In this document: one piece after another, positions 18,240 to 27,354 of the stretch
Numbering within the stretch: position 1 is the first letter of the stretch
Layout: each line of letters begins with the position of its first letter
Source of the DNA: Thermophilibacter immobilis
GTDB lineage: Bacteria; Actinomycetota; Coriobacteriia; Coriobacteriales; Atopobiaceae
Assembly (NCBI RefSeq): GCF_015277515.1
Contig: NZ_CP063767.1
Span: 558,001 to 622,000 of the forward strand
DNA: 64,000 bases
Reading direction: 5' to 3'
Notes under the pieces: generated by a model
Told to the model about the DNA's origin: nothing
What the model saw: only the letters and a program-made list of their open reading frames with translations
The model's database searches: none
Translations under genes and position numbers: made by a program

Positions 18240-18265
18240 TGTGCCGCCGCCGGAGTGCCGCCTCC

Positions 18266-19864
18266 CTAGAGCGTCGCCAGGAACCGGTCGAGCGCGGCGC
18301 GCCCGTCGTCGTTCCACTTGAAGACCCCGGCGTCCTCGAGGACGTGACCAAAGACCTGGCCCGTCTCGTCGCGCAGGATGGTCTGGGCGTTCTCCTCGGA
18401 GAGCTCGGGGTGCGCCGCGGCGACCTCGCGGGCCCAGGGGGCGTGCGAGGCGCAGAGCGGGTCGGACTCCAGGGCGTCGAGGTCGTCCGCGAGCAGGTGC
18501 GCACGTACGGCCGCGAGCTCGTCGACCAGGCGTGGCGGCAGGATGGCGAGGCCCATGACCTCGATGAGGCCGATGTTCTCCTTCTTGATGTGGTGCCACT
18601 GAGCGTGCGGGTGGAACACGCCGAGCGGGTGCTCCTCGCTCGTGATGTTGCAGCGCAGGGCCAGATAGGCCTCGTAGAGCTCGCCGCCCACGTGGCCCGC
18701 CTCGTCCACGCGACGGATCACGGGGGTCACGGTGTTGTGCGGCGTGCCGTCAGCGCTGTGGGCGCGAACCCCTGCAGCCTCGTCCGACCAGTCATGCCAC
18801 GCGTCGATCACGTGAACGCAGGCCTCGAGCAGGTCTTCTCGGCGTCCGCTCCTAAGACGTAGCACCGAGAGGGGCCACTGGAGCACGCAGGCCTCCACAT
18901 CGGGGAACCCCCCCAGCGAGAACCGCTCGGTCACCTTGGCGCGCATCACGGGAAACTCGTGGTCGCCACCCTGGAAGTGGTCGTGCGAGAGGATTGAGCC
19001 GCCCACGATGGGCAGGTCGGCGTTGGAGCCGATGAAGTAGTGGGGTAGGAGGTCCACGAAGTCGAAGAGGCAGGCGAGGCTCGCCCGGTCGATGTGCATG
19101 GGCCGGTGGTGCGCGCTCATGACGATGCAGTGCTCGTTGAAGTAGGCGTAGGGGCTGTACTGCAGGCCGTAGCGCTCGCCGTCGAGCTTCACGGGCACGA
19201 TGCGCAGGTTCTGACGTGCGGGATGCGCGCCTCCCGCCGCCGCGGCTCCGCGCCCGGGATAGCCCTCGTTCTCGATGCAGAGCTGGCAGGCGGGGTACCT
19301 CTCGCCAGCGTCGCGCGCCTGCCCGGCGGCCGCTATGTCGCGCGGGTCCTTCTCGGGCTTTGAGAGGTTGATGGTGATCTGGAGGTCTCCCCAGTGCGTG
19401 GGGGTGTTCCAGGCGATGTTTCTGGCGATGGCCGCGCGTCGCACGTAGCCAGCGTCGCAGCAGAGCCGATAGAACCAGCTCGTCGCCGCGCGCGGATCCT
19501 GCTCGCGGCAGAGCTCGTCGAAGCGCGCCGCCACCTGGGAGGGCCGCGGCGTGAGCACGCCCATCATGCGCATGGCCGCGCGGTCGCGCCCGCTCGCCGT
19601 GTCCTCGGCACGGCCCGCTTCCACGGACGCCTCGGCGAGGCGGGAGAGCGTGGCCTCGAGGTCGAGGGGAGCGCCGGCATCGACGCCGGCGGAGGCGTTC
19701 TTGTTGACATTCTCCGCAAGCACCCAGGAAGCGTCCGGCCCGGGCCCCGCGACGCCCACGGCCTCGAGCGCGGCGTTGTAGGCCCACAGGCGGTCGGACC
19801 AGTCGACGAGGCCCGCGCGCGCGGCGTAGTCCACGAGCGCGCAGAGGTCCTTCTCTAGAGCCAC
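18266..19864 (-). CDS. galT: UDP-glucose--hexose-1-phosphate uridylyltransferase, class II
   Basis: A 532-residue enzyme of the Leloir pathway that exchanges galactose-1-phosphate with UDP-glucose. The size and motifs match the long class II GalT (Firmicutes type), not the short HIT-like class I: CQLCIENEGYPGR, NLRIVPVKL, YSPYAYFNEHCIV, SHDHFQGGDHEFPV and the HAQWHHIKKENIGLIEVMG region. The start is GTG 19864, which overlaps the 3' end of galK by 10 bp, so translation is probably coupled. No galE or mutarotase gene is visible here. Confidence 0.92.
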   Translation of the reverse strand: MALEKDLCALVDYAARAGLVDWSDRLWAYNAALEAVGVAGPGPDASWVLAENVNKNASAGVDAGAPLDLEATLSRLAEASVEAGRAEDTASGRDRAAMRMMGVLTPRPSQVAARFDELCREQDPRAATSWFYRLCCDAGYVRRAAIARNIAWNTPTHWGDLQITINLSKPEKDPRDIAAAGQARDAGERYPACQLCIENEGYPGRGAAAAGGAHPARQNLRIVPVKLDGERYGLQYSPYAYFNEHCIVMSAHHRPMHIDRASLACLFDFVDLLPHYFIGSNADLPIVGGSILSHDHFQGGDHEFPVMRAKVTERFSLGGFPDVEACVLQWPLSVLRLRSGRREDLLEACVHVIDAWHDWSDEAAGVRAHSADGTPHNTVTPVIRRVDEAGHVGGELYEAYLALRCNITSEEHPLGVFHPHAQWHHIKKENIGLIEVMGLAILPPRLVDELAAVRAHLLADDLDALESDPLCASHAPWAREVAAAHPELSEENAQTILRDETGQVFGHVLEDAGVFKWNDDGRAALDRFLATL

Positions 19865-21069
19865 TGCGCCCACGCTCCCCGCTCCTCGATGCGATAGCCC
19901 CGGCACGCGCCCTCGCCGAGCCACGCGTTCATGCGCTCGCGGAACTCGTCCACGAGCTCGAGCGGGACGAAGCACTGGATGGATCCACCGAAGCCTCCGC
20001 CGTGGATGCGCGCGGCGCCGCGGCCCGTGAGCACGTGCTCCGCGAGCCCCAGCGCGATCATGGCCGGCTGGAAGGCGCCGCCGGCGGAGACGTTTTGCAG
20101 GAACATGCCCGAGCTCGCGCCCGAGTTGCGGGTGAGCCTGACAAACGCGTCGATGTCGGCCGCGTTGAGGGCGTCCCAGCGCTGGTCCACGAGGCCGTTC
20201 TCATACCAGTAGTGGATGGCGCGCAGGACCGCGCGGTCACCGAGCGTACGGCGCAGCTCGCCCACGCGCTCGTCGAAGGCCTTCTCGTCCACCTCGCAGA
20301 GGCGCTTCTTGCCAAACTGCTCGGCCACCTGCTGCATCTCGACGGGCATCAGGGCGTAGTCGGCCGTGAAGGGCGCGTGGTCGCAGCCCACGTCCACGAG
20401 GCACAGGGAGTAGCCGGCCGCGTCGAAGTCAAAGTCGAGCTTGGCCGTTTGCGGAAAGGCCGGGTCCTCGAAGTCCATGAACGCGAGGCCGCCCAGGCAG
20501 ATCGCGAGCTGGTCCATGAGGCCGCAGGGCTTGCCGAACCAGGTGTTCTCCGTGCGCTGGGACATCTGCGCAAGAGCGGTCGCGTCCACGGCCTCGCCGG
20601 GCCACAGCGCCTCCATCACGCGGCCGAGCAGGGCCTCCACGGCAGCGGAGGAGGAAAGCCCCCCACCTGCGGGGATGGTGCTCGTCGTGGCCAGGTCGAA
20701 GCCGGCGCTCACCCGCCCGGTCTGGGCCAGCTGGGCTGCCATGCCGCGGGCGAGCCCGGCGGTGCTCACGTGCTCGTCCTCGCGTGCGGAGAGGTCGTCG
20801 AGCGAGATCTCGAAGGCGGGGAAGTCCCTGTCCACCATGCGAATAAGGTTCGTGTTATTGGGGGAGGCGATGCCTGCGATGCCCACGTCAAGGGCCCCGG
20901 CGATGACATGGCCACCCTCGTGGTCGGTGTGGTTGCCGGCGATCTCCGAGCGCCCGGGCGCATGGGCCGCGAGCGCACGCCGGCCCTCGAGGGGTCCGTA
21001 GTGCTCCTCGAACAAGGCGCGGGCCTCGGCGAGCTGATCTGAGTAGAGTTCTGATGACGTAGTGCTCAT
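19855..21069 (-). CDS. galK: Galactokinase
   Basis: A 404-residue GHMP-family kinase that phosphorylates galactose at C1. The galactokinase signature near the N-terminus is APGRSEIAGNHTDHEGGHV, a variant of the usual GRVNLIGEHTDYNxG. The ATP-binding motif is PAGGGLSSSAA near residue 137, and the third GHMP motif is GRGAARIHGGGFGG. The gene precedes galT in a two-gene operon. A TATACT on the minus strand (21113-21108) may be its -10 box. It is divergent from the nucleoid-associated protein gene. Confidence 0.93.
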   Translation of the reverse strand: MSTTSSELYSDQLAEARALFEEHYGPLEGRRALAAHAPGRSEIAGNHTDHEGGHVIAGALDVGIAGIASPNNTNLIRMVDRDFPAFEISLDDLSAREDEHVSTAGLARGMAAQLAQTGRVSAGFDLATTSTIPAGGGLSSSAAVEALLGRVMEALWPGEAVDATALAQMSQRTENTWFGKPCGLMDQLAICLGGLAFMDFEDPAFPQTAKLDFDFDAAGYSLCLVDVGCDHAPFTADYALMPVEMQQVAEQFGKKRLCEVDEKAFDERVGELRRTLGDRAVLRAIHYWYENGLVDQRWDALNAADIDAFVRLTRNSGASSGMFLQNVSAGGAFQPAMIALGLAEHVLTGRGAARIHGGGFGGSIQCFVPLELVDEFRERMNAWLGEGACRGYRIEERGAWAQWL

Positions 21070-21303
21070 GACCTGTCCCTATCCCCGTGGGCGGATTGTT
21101 CGCGTTCAGTATAGACGTGGACGCGACGTGATTCCTATCAGAACAGAAACGAATCGAGTCAGGCGAGAATTGCGGGCGCTCGGGGTCGAAGGCGAGTGGC
21201 CAAAGACTTGGGCAGGCTCGAATGAGTGAGGAGGTCGCACCTGTATGGTCCCCTGCCCTCCTCGTCTCCGACCTCGCCTCGGTTTTGCCTTCACGATCGA
21301 GGC
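21070..21303. other. Intergenic region upstream of galK
   Basis: It holds a possible galK -10 box (TATACT on the minus strand near 21108-21113). The rest has no recognised gene. The repeat-family copy starts at its right edge. Confidence 0.4.
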
Positions 21304-21430
21304 GAGTTTTTGATGCTCTTCTCGTCTGAGGCGATGGCCAACTGGAAAAACGCTGCAACGAGAAGCCCTGGGGATGCCCTATGAGGCGATTTTCTCGCAT
21401 CTGTATCAAAAATGCGCCCCAATCATGTGG
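21304..21430. repeat. TTGAT/CAACTGG palindromic repeat family, copy 3
   Basis: Boxes are TTGAT at 21311-21315, CAACTGGAAAAACG at 21340-21353, ATCAA at 21405-21409 and the tail CGCCCCAATCATGTGG, nearly identical to the tail of copy 2. It lies between divergent galK and the nucleoid-associated gene. Confidence 0.65.
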
Positions 21431-21570
21431 AGAGGAGCAGAGCAGACCGGAGCACGGCGCACCGGAGCACAACGGAGGCCGCCCCGTCACCTTCCGCCGC
21501 GCGCCGCCGATCGCCTGTGGGGTAAGCTATGCACCCGTCTACCGTTTGCCCGCGCGAGAAAAGGGAGCCT

Positions 21571-22629
21571 ATGCTCAGGGTCAGCCAGGCCATCCTGCAC
21601 GTCTTCGACTTTGAGGCGGGCTCCACGTTCTTCTCGGAGCGTCCGCTGGACCTGTCGGAGCGCCCTACGCGCTCCTACGTCCAGCGCCACCTGCGCAAGA
21701 TCTCCTCCAACGCCGAGAGCCGGCACGGCTCCTTCGCCCCTGGCTCCAACTTCGCGACCGAGCTCGCGAGCTACTTCGCCGGCGTCCGCGAGTTCGTGGA
21801 GTTCTCGGTCGAGATCGCGCAGTGGTTCTGGGAGGAGCTCAGGCGCACCGAGGACCTCGAGCAGTGCGACCTTCTGATCGCGGACTTCACGGACACCGAC
21901 GAGGGGGCGTCCGACGCCTCCTCCACCAAGGACGAGCTCGACGCGGTCTTCGACGGTCCGGTCGGCCGACGCTTCTTCGCCATCCTCCTTCTGCCGCGCA
22001 AGCAGACCTTCGCGCACGAGGTGGACGGGGAGGCCAACGACATCTGCCGCCAGGACTCCACGCTGCCCAACCCCTCCCAGAAGGTCGACTCCTACGTGCT
22101 CGTGGACGCCGAGACCCGCGCGATCGACTTTCACGACAAGGAACGCTCCCTGGGCGGCACCAAGACGATGGTGATTCCCGAGAAGTTCCTCCAGTGCAGC
22201 TCCGAGGCGTCGAGCCACGAGGTGATCGACGAGGTCAACGTCATCGTCCGCGACGTGGCCGAGGAGTATGGCCTCACGCCGGCCGTCGAGGTCTCGCGCG
22301 CCAAGGCGGTTGTGGCCCGGCACGCCGACGTCGATGAGGCGTTCGCGCCGGTCGAGGTGGGCCACGAGGTCTTCCGCGACCGCCCCGACGTCCAGCGGCG
22401 CTACGAGGAGCGCGTCCATGCCGCGGCCCTGCCCGAGGAGGCCCCCGTGCGCCGCGGCGTGGCCAACCGCCTGGCCAGGAGCCACCGCATCCGCACGGAC
22501 ACGGGTATCGAGATCACGTTTCCCTCGGAGCTTGCCGAGAAGCCCGGCTATCTCGACTTTGAGACCGGCGCGGACGGCCGCATCTCCATCACCATCGGAA
22601 ACGTCGCCAAGATCGAGAACCGCTCGTAG
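21571..22629 (+). CDS. Nucleoid-associated protein (NdpA/YejK-like)
   Basis: A 352-residue soluble protein resembling the 37-kDa nucleoid-associated family. The opening L-x-x-S-x-A-I-L-H-V-F-D stretch, the central FAILLLPRKQTFAHEV segment and the C-terminal FPSELAEKPGYLDFE with ISITIGNVAKIE follow the family pattern. In E. coli, YejK associates with DNA and topoisomerase IV; in Gram-positives the role is little known. The start ATG 21571 follows an AAAAGGGA site. It seems monocistronic and is followed by an inverted repeat at 22673. Confidence 0.7.
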   Translation: MLRVSQAILHVFDFEAGSTFFSERPLDLSERPTRSYVQRHLRKISSNAESRHGSFAPGSNFATELASYFAGVREFVEFSVEIAQWFWEELRRTEDLEQCDLLIADFTDTDEGASDASSTKDELDAVFDGPVGRRFFAILLLPRKQTFAHEVDGEANDICRQDSTLPNPSQKVDSYVLVDAETRAIDFHDKERSLGGTKTMVIPEKFLQCSSEASSHEVIDEVNVIVRDVAEEYGLTPAVEVSRAKAVVARHADVDEAFAPVEVGHEVFRDRPDVQRRYEERVHAAALPEEAPVRRGVANRLARSHRIRTDTGIEITFPSELAEKPGYLDFETGADGRISITIGNVAKIENRS

Positions 22630-22672
22630 AACGGCGACGGCGGCCGGGGTGCTGCTCGCATGGTTCTTCTCG

Positions 22673-22738
22673 CGAGCCTGCCGTGGCGCACAAAAAGAAC
22701 TTTCCTTTGAAGGCAAACCGTGCACCATGGCAGGCTCG
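22673..22738. repeat. 19-bp inverted repeat with 28-nt loop
   Basis: CGAGCCTGCC...GCAC at 22673-22691 pairs with 22720-22738 with two mismatches, both G-U in RNA. It lies 43 bp after the nucleoid-associated gene. It has no T-run, so a palindromic element or RNA hairpin is more likely than a simple terminator. Confidence 0.55.
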
Positions 22739-22896
22739 GCAGCGGGCGAGGCCTTTGTCGCAGCCCCTACGAGCGCGTCTTCGTGCTTGCGCCCGCCGCT
22801 CGCCCTTTCATGGACGTGTTCATCTCGTGGCAGCGGGCTTTTCAAGCTAGAATCAGGCATGCGTGTCCGCACCCTAATCGTACCCAAGGAGATGCC

Positions 22897-24123
22897 ATGT
22901 CCCAGAAGCACGTTCTTTTGAGTGATGCCGGGATGTCGCCGCGAGGCGTCACGCGCCGTGACGCTCTGAGACTCTTCATCGGCGCCGGGATCTGTGCCAC
23001 GTTCTTCCCCTCCGTGGCCCTGGCAACGAGCACCCAGGAGCAGCTCGACGCCGCTCAGATGAGCTATGACGAGGCGCAGGCCGCCCTCGACCAGATCAAC
23101 CAGGAGTACGCCACGATCGCCGGGCAGCTCTCGCAGACGCAGGCCCAGGTGGTCGACGTCTCGGGTCAGATTGACCAGAAGCAGGCCGACATCGACGACA
23201 AGCAGGCCGAGATCGACACCAAGCAGGCCGAGATCGACACCAAGCAGGAGGTCCTCGGCGAGCGCATGAGCTCGGCCTACAAGTCCGGCCCCCAGTCGAC
23301 CCTCGACATGATCCTCTCCTCGGCCACCTTCGAGGAGCTCACGAGCAACATCTACTACCTCGACAAGGTCAGCGAGTCCGACCGCCAGATGATCGACGAG
23401 GTCAGGACCCTCAAGGCCCAGCTCGAGGACGAGAAGTCCGCCCTCGAGGACGAGAAGTCCGCCCTCGAGTCCCAGAAGTCCGACCTTGAGACCCTCCAGA
23501 CGCAGCAGCAGGACCAGCTCTCCCAGTCTCAGTCCAAGCAGATCGAGGCCGAGACCCTCGTGGGCGGCCTGTCCTCAGACGTCCAGGAGCTCATGGGCCA
23601 GCGCGACGCCGAGCTGGCCGCCGCGCAGCAGGCCGCCGAGGAGGCGCGCCAGCAGGCGAGGGCGAACAGCAACTCCGGCGGTGGCTCGGGGGGCGGCTCT
23701 AACGCGGGGGGCGGCTCCGGCTCGGGAGGCGGAAGCACGCCCACGGGTTCGGGCTCCCTGTCGGCCATGGTCAGCGCCGCGTACTCCACGTCGTCCCCGG
23801 GCTCGGGCCTGTGTGCCGCCTGGGTCACCAACGTCTTCCGCAACGCCGGGGTGGGCTACTTTGGCGGCAACGCCTGCGACATGTACTACTCGTGGTGTGG
23901 TACCTCGACGGGAAATATCCAGCCTGGCATGATCATCGCCGTACCCACCGCACCGTTCAGCCCAGCGGCCATACTCTATGGTCACGTGGGCATCTACCTG
24001 GGCGGCGGCACGGTGCGCGAGAACCTGAGCGGAACCGTTCAGAGCGTGAGCCTGGGCAGCTGGGTCAGTCGCTACAGTGCTACGTCGCTCTGCGGCTGGC
24101 TGGGCGGCGTCGCCCTCTCGTAG
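22897..24123 (+). CDS. Secreted coiled-coil protein with C-terminal CHAP/NlpC-like cysteine peptidase domain
   Basis: A 408-residue exported protein. The N-terminus has a twin-arginine-like motif (VTRRDALRLFIG) and a hydrophobic stretch ending in ALA near residue 45. Residues 48-270 form a long Gln/Asp/Glu-rich coiled coil with short tandem repeats (DIDDKQAEIDTKQAEIDTKQ and a doubled LEDEKSA), like PcsB/CwlO. A Gly/Ser-rich linker follows. The C-terminal domain has Cys306 in GLCAAWV and His363 in GHVGIYLG, in keeping with a CHAP-type catalytic pair. It probably cuts peptidoglycan during cell separation. A purine-rich AAGGAGA precedes the start. Confidence 0.82.
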   Translation: MSQKHVLLSDAGMSPRGVTRRDALRLFIGAGICATFFPSVALATSTQEQLDAAQMSYDEAQAALDQINQEYATIAGQLSQTQAQVVDVSGQIDQKQADIDDKQAEIDTKQAEIDTKQEVLGERMSSAYKSGPQSTLDMILSSATFEELTSNIYYLDKVSESDRQMIDEVRTLKAQLEDEKSALEDEKSALESQKSDLETLQTQQQDQLSQSQSKQIEAETLVGGLSSDVQELMGQRDAELAAAQQAAEEARQQARANSNSGGGSGGGSNAGGGSGSGGGSTPTGSGSLSAMVSAAYSTSSPGSGLCAAWVTNVFRNAGVGYFGGNACDMYYSWCGTSTGNIQPGMIIAVPTAPFSPAAILYGHVGIYLGGGTVRENLSGTVQSVSLGSWVSRYSATSLCGWLGGVALS

Positions 24124-24149
24124 CTCCCGGTCAACCAAGCGTCTCAGGG

Positions 24150-24184
24150 GACCCGCCGAGCCTGTGCCCGGCGGGTCTCTTTTG
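24150..24184 (+). terminator. Rho-independent terminator
   Basis: GACCCGCC (24150-24157) pairs with GGCGGGTC (24170-24177), followed by TCTCTTTT. It lies 26 bp after the hydrolase gene. Confidence 0.8.
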
Positions 24185-24288
24185 GCCTTACAGTAGCGTT
24201 AGGCTTCCTTTCGAAACCCCGTGCGTCAGAGCGCCGCGAGCTGCCGTACAATGTCAGCAGGGCTTCAGATATCGGGTGTGGGCCTCAG

Positions 24289-25224
24289 ATGAGGGTGCGA
24301 AGAGTGGAACAGCTAAACGGACAGCGTCCAAGTGCACATGACCAGCAGCATCGCGCTCGTGGTCTGATTATCGCCGCGGCGGTGCTCGTCGTGGCGCTTT
24401 TGGGAGGCGCGGGTCTCCTGTGGTCCCTGGTCGCGCATGCGAGTGGCTCTGCGGCACCGTCCGACGACTCCGACACGCCCACCCTGCTCGACGCGGACGC
24501 GCCCGCTGAGCCCGAGCTTCCGGCCAACGACGAGCGCGCGGCCGAGTTGGCGTACGACCCCGATCGCCAGACGGACTGGTCCTATCAGAGCAACGGTCAG
24601 AAGGTCGTCTACCTCACCTTTGACGACGGCCCCTCCGAGAACACCGAGAAGGTCCTCGACATCCTGGACCAGTACGGGATCAACGCCACCTTCTTCGTGA
24701 CGGGCAACGACCCTGACTATCGCGGCTCGATCAGGGACGCCTACGAGCGCGGCAACACGATCGGCATGCACACGATGACGCACGACTACAAGACGGTCTA
24801 TGCCTCCGAGGACGCTTATTTCTCGGACCTCGACCAGGTCGCCCAGGTGGTGAAGGACGAAATTGGCTACGTGCCGTACCTCGTGCGCTTTCCCGGTGGC
24901 TCGTCCAACACGGTCTCGGCCAACTACAGCCCCGGTCTCATGACGACGCTTTCCGAGGACGTTCCTGCGCGCGGCTACCAGTACTACGACTGGAACGTGA
25001 GCTCGGGCGACGCCGCCGGCAACAACGTGGCCGTCGACACGATCGTGAACTCGTCGTGCGTGGAGGGCTACACCAACATCATGCTGCTCTGCCACGACTC
25101 GAACACCAAGGCGACCACGGCCGAGGCGCTGCCGCGCATCATCCAGTACTACCTGGACAACGGCTACACCTTCGCGCCCATCGACCGCAGTTCGTTCGTG
25201 GTCCATCACAAGGTGGGCAACTAG
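24289..25224 (+). CDS. Membrane-anchored polysaccharide deacetylase (NodB domain)
   Basis: A 311-residue carbohydrate esterase family 4 protein. A basic N-terminus leads to one membrane helix (residues 25-50), then a Pro/Asp-rich linker and the catalytic NodB domain. The metal-binding and catalytic motifs are present: TFDDGPS with Asp112-Asp113, the HTMTHDY motif (H-x3-H), and RFPGGSSN. It would remove acetyl groups from peptidoglycan or another surface polymer, giving lysozyme resistance in relatives. The neighbouring peptidoglycan hydrolase gene supports a role in the cell wall. An alternative GTG start lies 15 bp downstream. Confidence 0.9.
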   Translation: MRVRRVEQLNGQRPSAHDQQHRARGLIIAAAVLVVALLGGAGLLWSLVAHASGSAAPSDDSDTPTLLDADAPAEPELPANDERAAELAYDPDRQTDWSYQSNGQKVVYLTFDDGPSENTEKVLDILDQYGINATFFVTGNDPDYRGSIRDAYERGNTIGMHTMTHDYKTVYASEDAYFSDLDQVAQVVKDEIGYVPYLVRFPGGSSNTVSANYSPGLMTTLSEDVPARGYQYYDWNVSSGDAAGNNVAVDTIVNSSCVEGYTNIMLLCHDSNTKATTAEALPRIIQYYLDNGYTFAPIDRSSFVVHHKVGN

Positions 25225-25302
25225 CTCGAGCACGGGCTGGCGCGCGTCGTTCATGAGGCGAGGGCCCCTGAGGGGCCGAACAAGGCGCTTTTGGACCAAA
25301 GA

Positions 25303-25431
25303 GGGACTTGTCAATAGATTTTCTCGAACAGGTTGAGTAGTAGAAATTTCCGCAAGCTCTCTAGCTGGTCCTTTGTCACTCGCAAGACGCTCACTACTTG
25401 GCCTGCTCGCAGAAATCTATTGACAAGTCCC
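25303..25431 (-). repeat. 129-bp inverted-repeat-bounded element, copy C
   Basis: Perfect 19-bp inverted ends as in the copies at 2091 and 10430, and the same length. On the minus strand AGGCCAAGTAG at element positions 28-38 is identical to copy B. The interior can extend the terminal stem (CGAGCAGG with CCTGTTCG and AGTAG with CTACT). It lies between the deacetylase gene and the convergent ABC exporter operon. Confidence 0.8.
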
Positions 25432-25545
25432 CTTTCGTCTTCTGAGTCCCGTTTTCCGCCTCGTACGGGTGCGTTTTGCCGCCAGCAAGACGCCCCCGAC
25501 GGCTGCAAGGCCGCTGGGGGCGTCATCGTGCGAGGAGCGCCGCTC

Positions 25546-27354
25546 CTACGCCACGGCGTCCTCGTCGAACTGCGAGTTGTAGAGCTCCGCGTAGAAGCCG
25601 CCCGTGGCCAGGAGCTCCTCGTGCGTGCCCTTCTCGACGATGTCGCCGTCACGCAGCACCAAGATCACGTCGGCGTTTCTGATGGTGGAGAGCCGGTGCG
25701 CGATGACGAAGCTCGTGCGGCCGACCATGAGCGCGTCCATGGCTCGCTGGATGAGCTCCTCGGTGCGCGTGTCCACGTTGGAGGTGGCCTCGTCGAGGAT
25801 GAGCGCCGGACGGTCGGCCAGCACGGCGCGCGCGATGGTCACGAGCTGGCGCTGCCCCTGGGAGAGGTTGGTCCCCTCCTCGTTGATCATGAAGTCGTAG
25901 CCGCCGGCCAGGGTGTGGATGAAGTGGTCACAGCGTGCCGCCTTGGCCGCGGCCTCGACCTCCTCGTCGGTGGCGTCGGGACGACCGTAGCGGATGTTCT
26001 CGCGGATCGTGTCGTTGAAGAGCCACGTGTCCTGGAGCACCATGGCGAACTCTGCGCGCAGCTCGGTTCGGTCCCAGTCGCGCACGTCGATGTCGTCGAC
26101 CCTGATCGAGCCGGCGTCCACGTCGTAGAAGCGCTGGATCAGCTTGATGAGCGTGGTCTTTCCGGCGCCGGTGGGGCCCACGATGGCCACGGTCTGGCCC
26201 GGCTCGGCCACGCACGAGAAATCGTGAATGATGGTCTTGTCGGGCAGGTAGCCAAAGCGCACGTGGTCAAACTCCACGTGGCCCTCGCGCACGGCGGGAA
26301 GCTGCGGCGTGGCGGTCTCCTCCTCCTCGGGCGCGGCGAGAAACTCGAAGACGCGCTCGGTGGCGGCCGCCATGGACTGCATCGTGTTGGAGACGTTGGA
26401 GAGCTGCTGGATGGGCTGCGTGAAGTTGCGGACGTACTGGATGAAGCTCTGGATGTCGCCGGGGGTGGCCGCGCCGGCCAGCGCGAGCTGGGCCCCCACG
26501 ACGATGACGCCCACGTAGCCCATGTTGCCCACGAGGCTCATGAGCGGCATCATCAGCCCCGAGAGGAACTGGCTTTTCCATCCGCTCGTGAAGAGGCGGT
26601 CGTTTTGGGCCTCGAAGGCGGCGACGGCGGCCTCGGAGCGATCGAAGACCTGGATGACGCCCTGCCCGGCGAAGTCCTCCTCGACGATGCCGTTGACCGT
26701 GCCCAGAACCTGCTGCTGCTCGCGGAAGTACTTCTGCGAGAAGCGCACCACGACGAGCACGATGACCACCGAGACGGGCAGGGTGAGCACGGTGACGCCC
26801 GTGAGCGTCAGGCTGATGGAGAGCATCATCACGAGCACGCCGACGAGCTGCGTGACGGAGGTGATGAGCTGCGTGATCGACTGATTGAGCGACTGCCCGA
26901 GCGTGTCCACGTCGTTGGTGATGCGGCTGAGCACGTCGCCCTTGCTGTGTCCGTTGAAGTAAGAGAGCGGGATGACGGCGATCTTCTCGGAGATCTCCTG
27001 GCGCATCTGGAAGCAGATCTTCTGCGTGACGCCGGTCATGAGCCAGCCCTGGATGAGATTGCACGCGGAGCTGGCAAGGTAGAGGCCCAGAAGGCCCAGG
27101 AGCGTGGCCCCGATCCAAGCGAAGTCGACCGTGCCGGTGCCCGCGACCGTGGCCACGAGCCCCTCGTAGAGCTTCGTGGTGACCGAGCCCAGGACCTTGG
27201 GTCCCACGATGTTGAAGATGACCGAGCAGATGGCGAAGGCGATGCCAAAGAACACCGCGACCTTGTGCTGTCCCACATAGCCGAGGAGCCTCACCATGGT
27301 GCCCTTGAAGTCCTTGGCCTTCTCGGTGGAACGCTTGCCCCTTGGTCCTGGCAT
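25546..27354 (-). CDS. ABC exporter, half-transporter with canonical ATPase site
   Basis: A 602-residue fusion of a six-helix exporter membrane domain (about residues 30-330) and an ATPase domain. Walker A is GPTGAGKTT and Walker B ends in LILDEATSNVD with the catalytic Glu. The signature is LSQGQRQ in place of LSGGQ. The start ATG 27354 shares one base with the TGA stop of the upstream half-transporter. The two form a heterodimer of the LmrCD/TM287-288 type, likely a multidrug or lipid/peptide exporter. MarR control is implied by the first gene of the operon. Confidence 0.92.
   Translation of the reverse strand: MPGPRGKRSTEKAKDFKGTMVRLLGYVGQHKVAVFFGIAFAICSVIFNIVGPKVLGSVTTKLYEGLVATVAGTGTVDFAWIGATLLGLLGLYLASSACNLIQGWLMTGVTQKICFQMRQEISEKIAVIPLSYFNGHSKGDVLSRITNDVDTLGQSLNQSITQLITSVTQLVGVLVMMLSISLTLTGVTVLTLPVSVVIVLVVVRFSQKYFREQQQVLGTVNGIVEEDFAGQGVIQVFDRSEAAVAAFEAQNDRLFTSGWKSQFLSGLMMPLMSLVGNMGYVGVIVVGAQLALAGAATPGDIQSFIQYVRNFTQPIQQLSNVSNTMQSMAAATERVFEFLAAPEEEETATPQLPAVREGHVEFDHVRFGYLPDKTIIHDFSCVAEPGQTVAIVGPTGAGKTTLIKLIQRFYDVDAGSIRVDDIDVRDWDRTELRAEFAMVLQDTWLFNDTIRENIRYGRPDATDEEVEAAAKAARCDHFIHTLAGGYDFMINEEGTNLSQGQRQLVTIARAVLADRPALILDEATSNVDTRTEELIQRAMDALMVGRTSFVIAHRLSTIRNADVILVLRDGDIVEKGTHEELLATGGFYAELYNSQFDEDAVA

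Noticed and set aside
23205-23260. Short direct repeats in the coiled-coil gene as a CRISPR-like or tandem array
   Set aside because: They are in-frame heptad duplications (DTKQAEI) of a coiled coil within a coding sequence.
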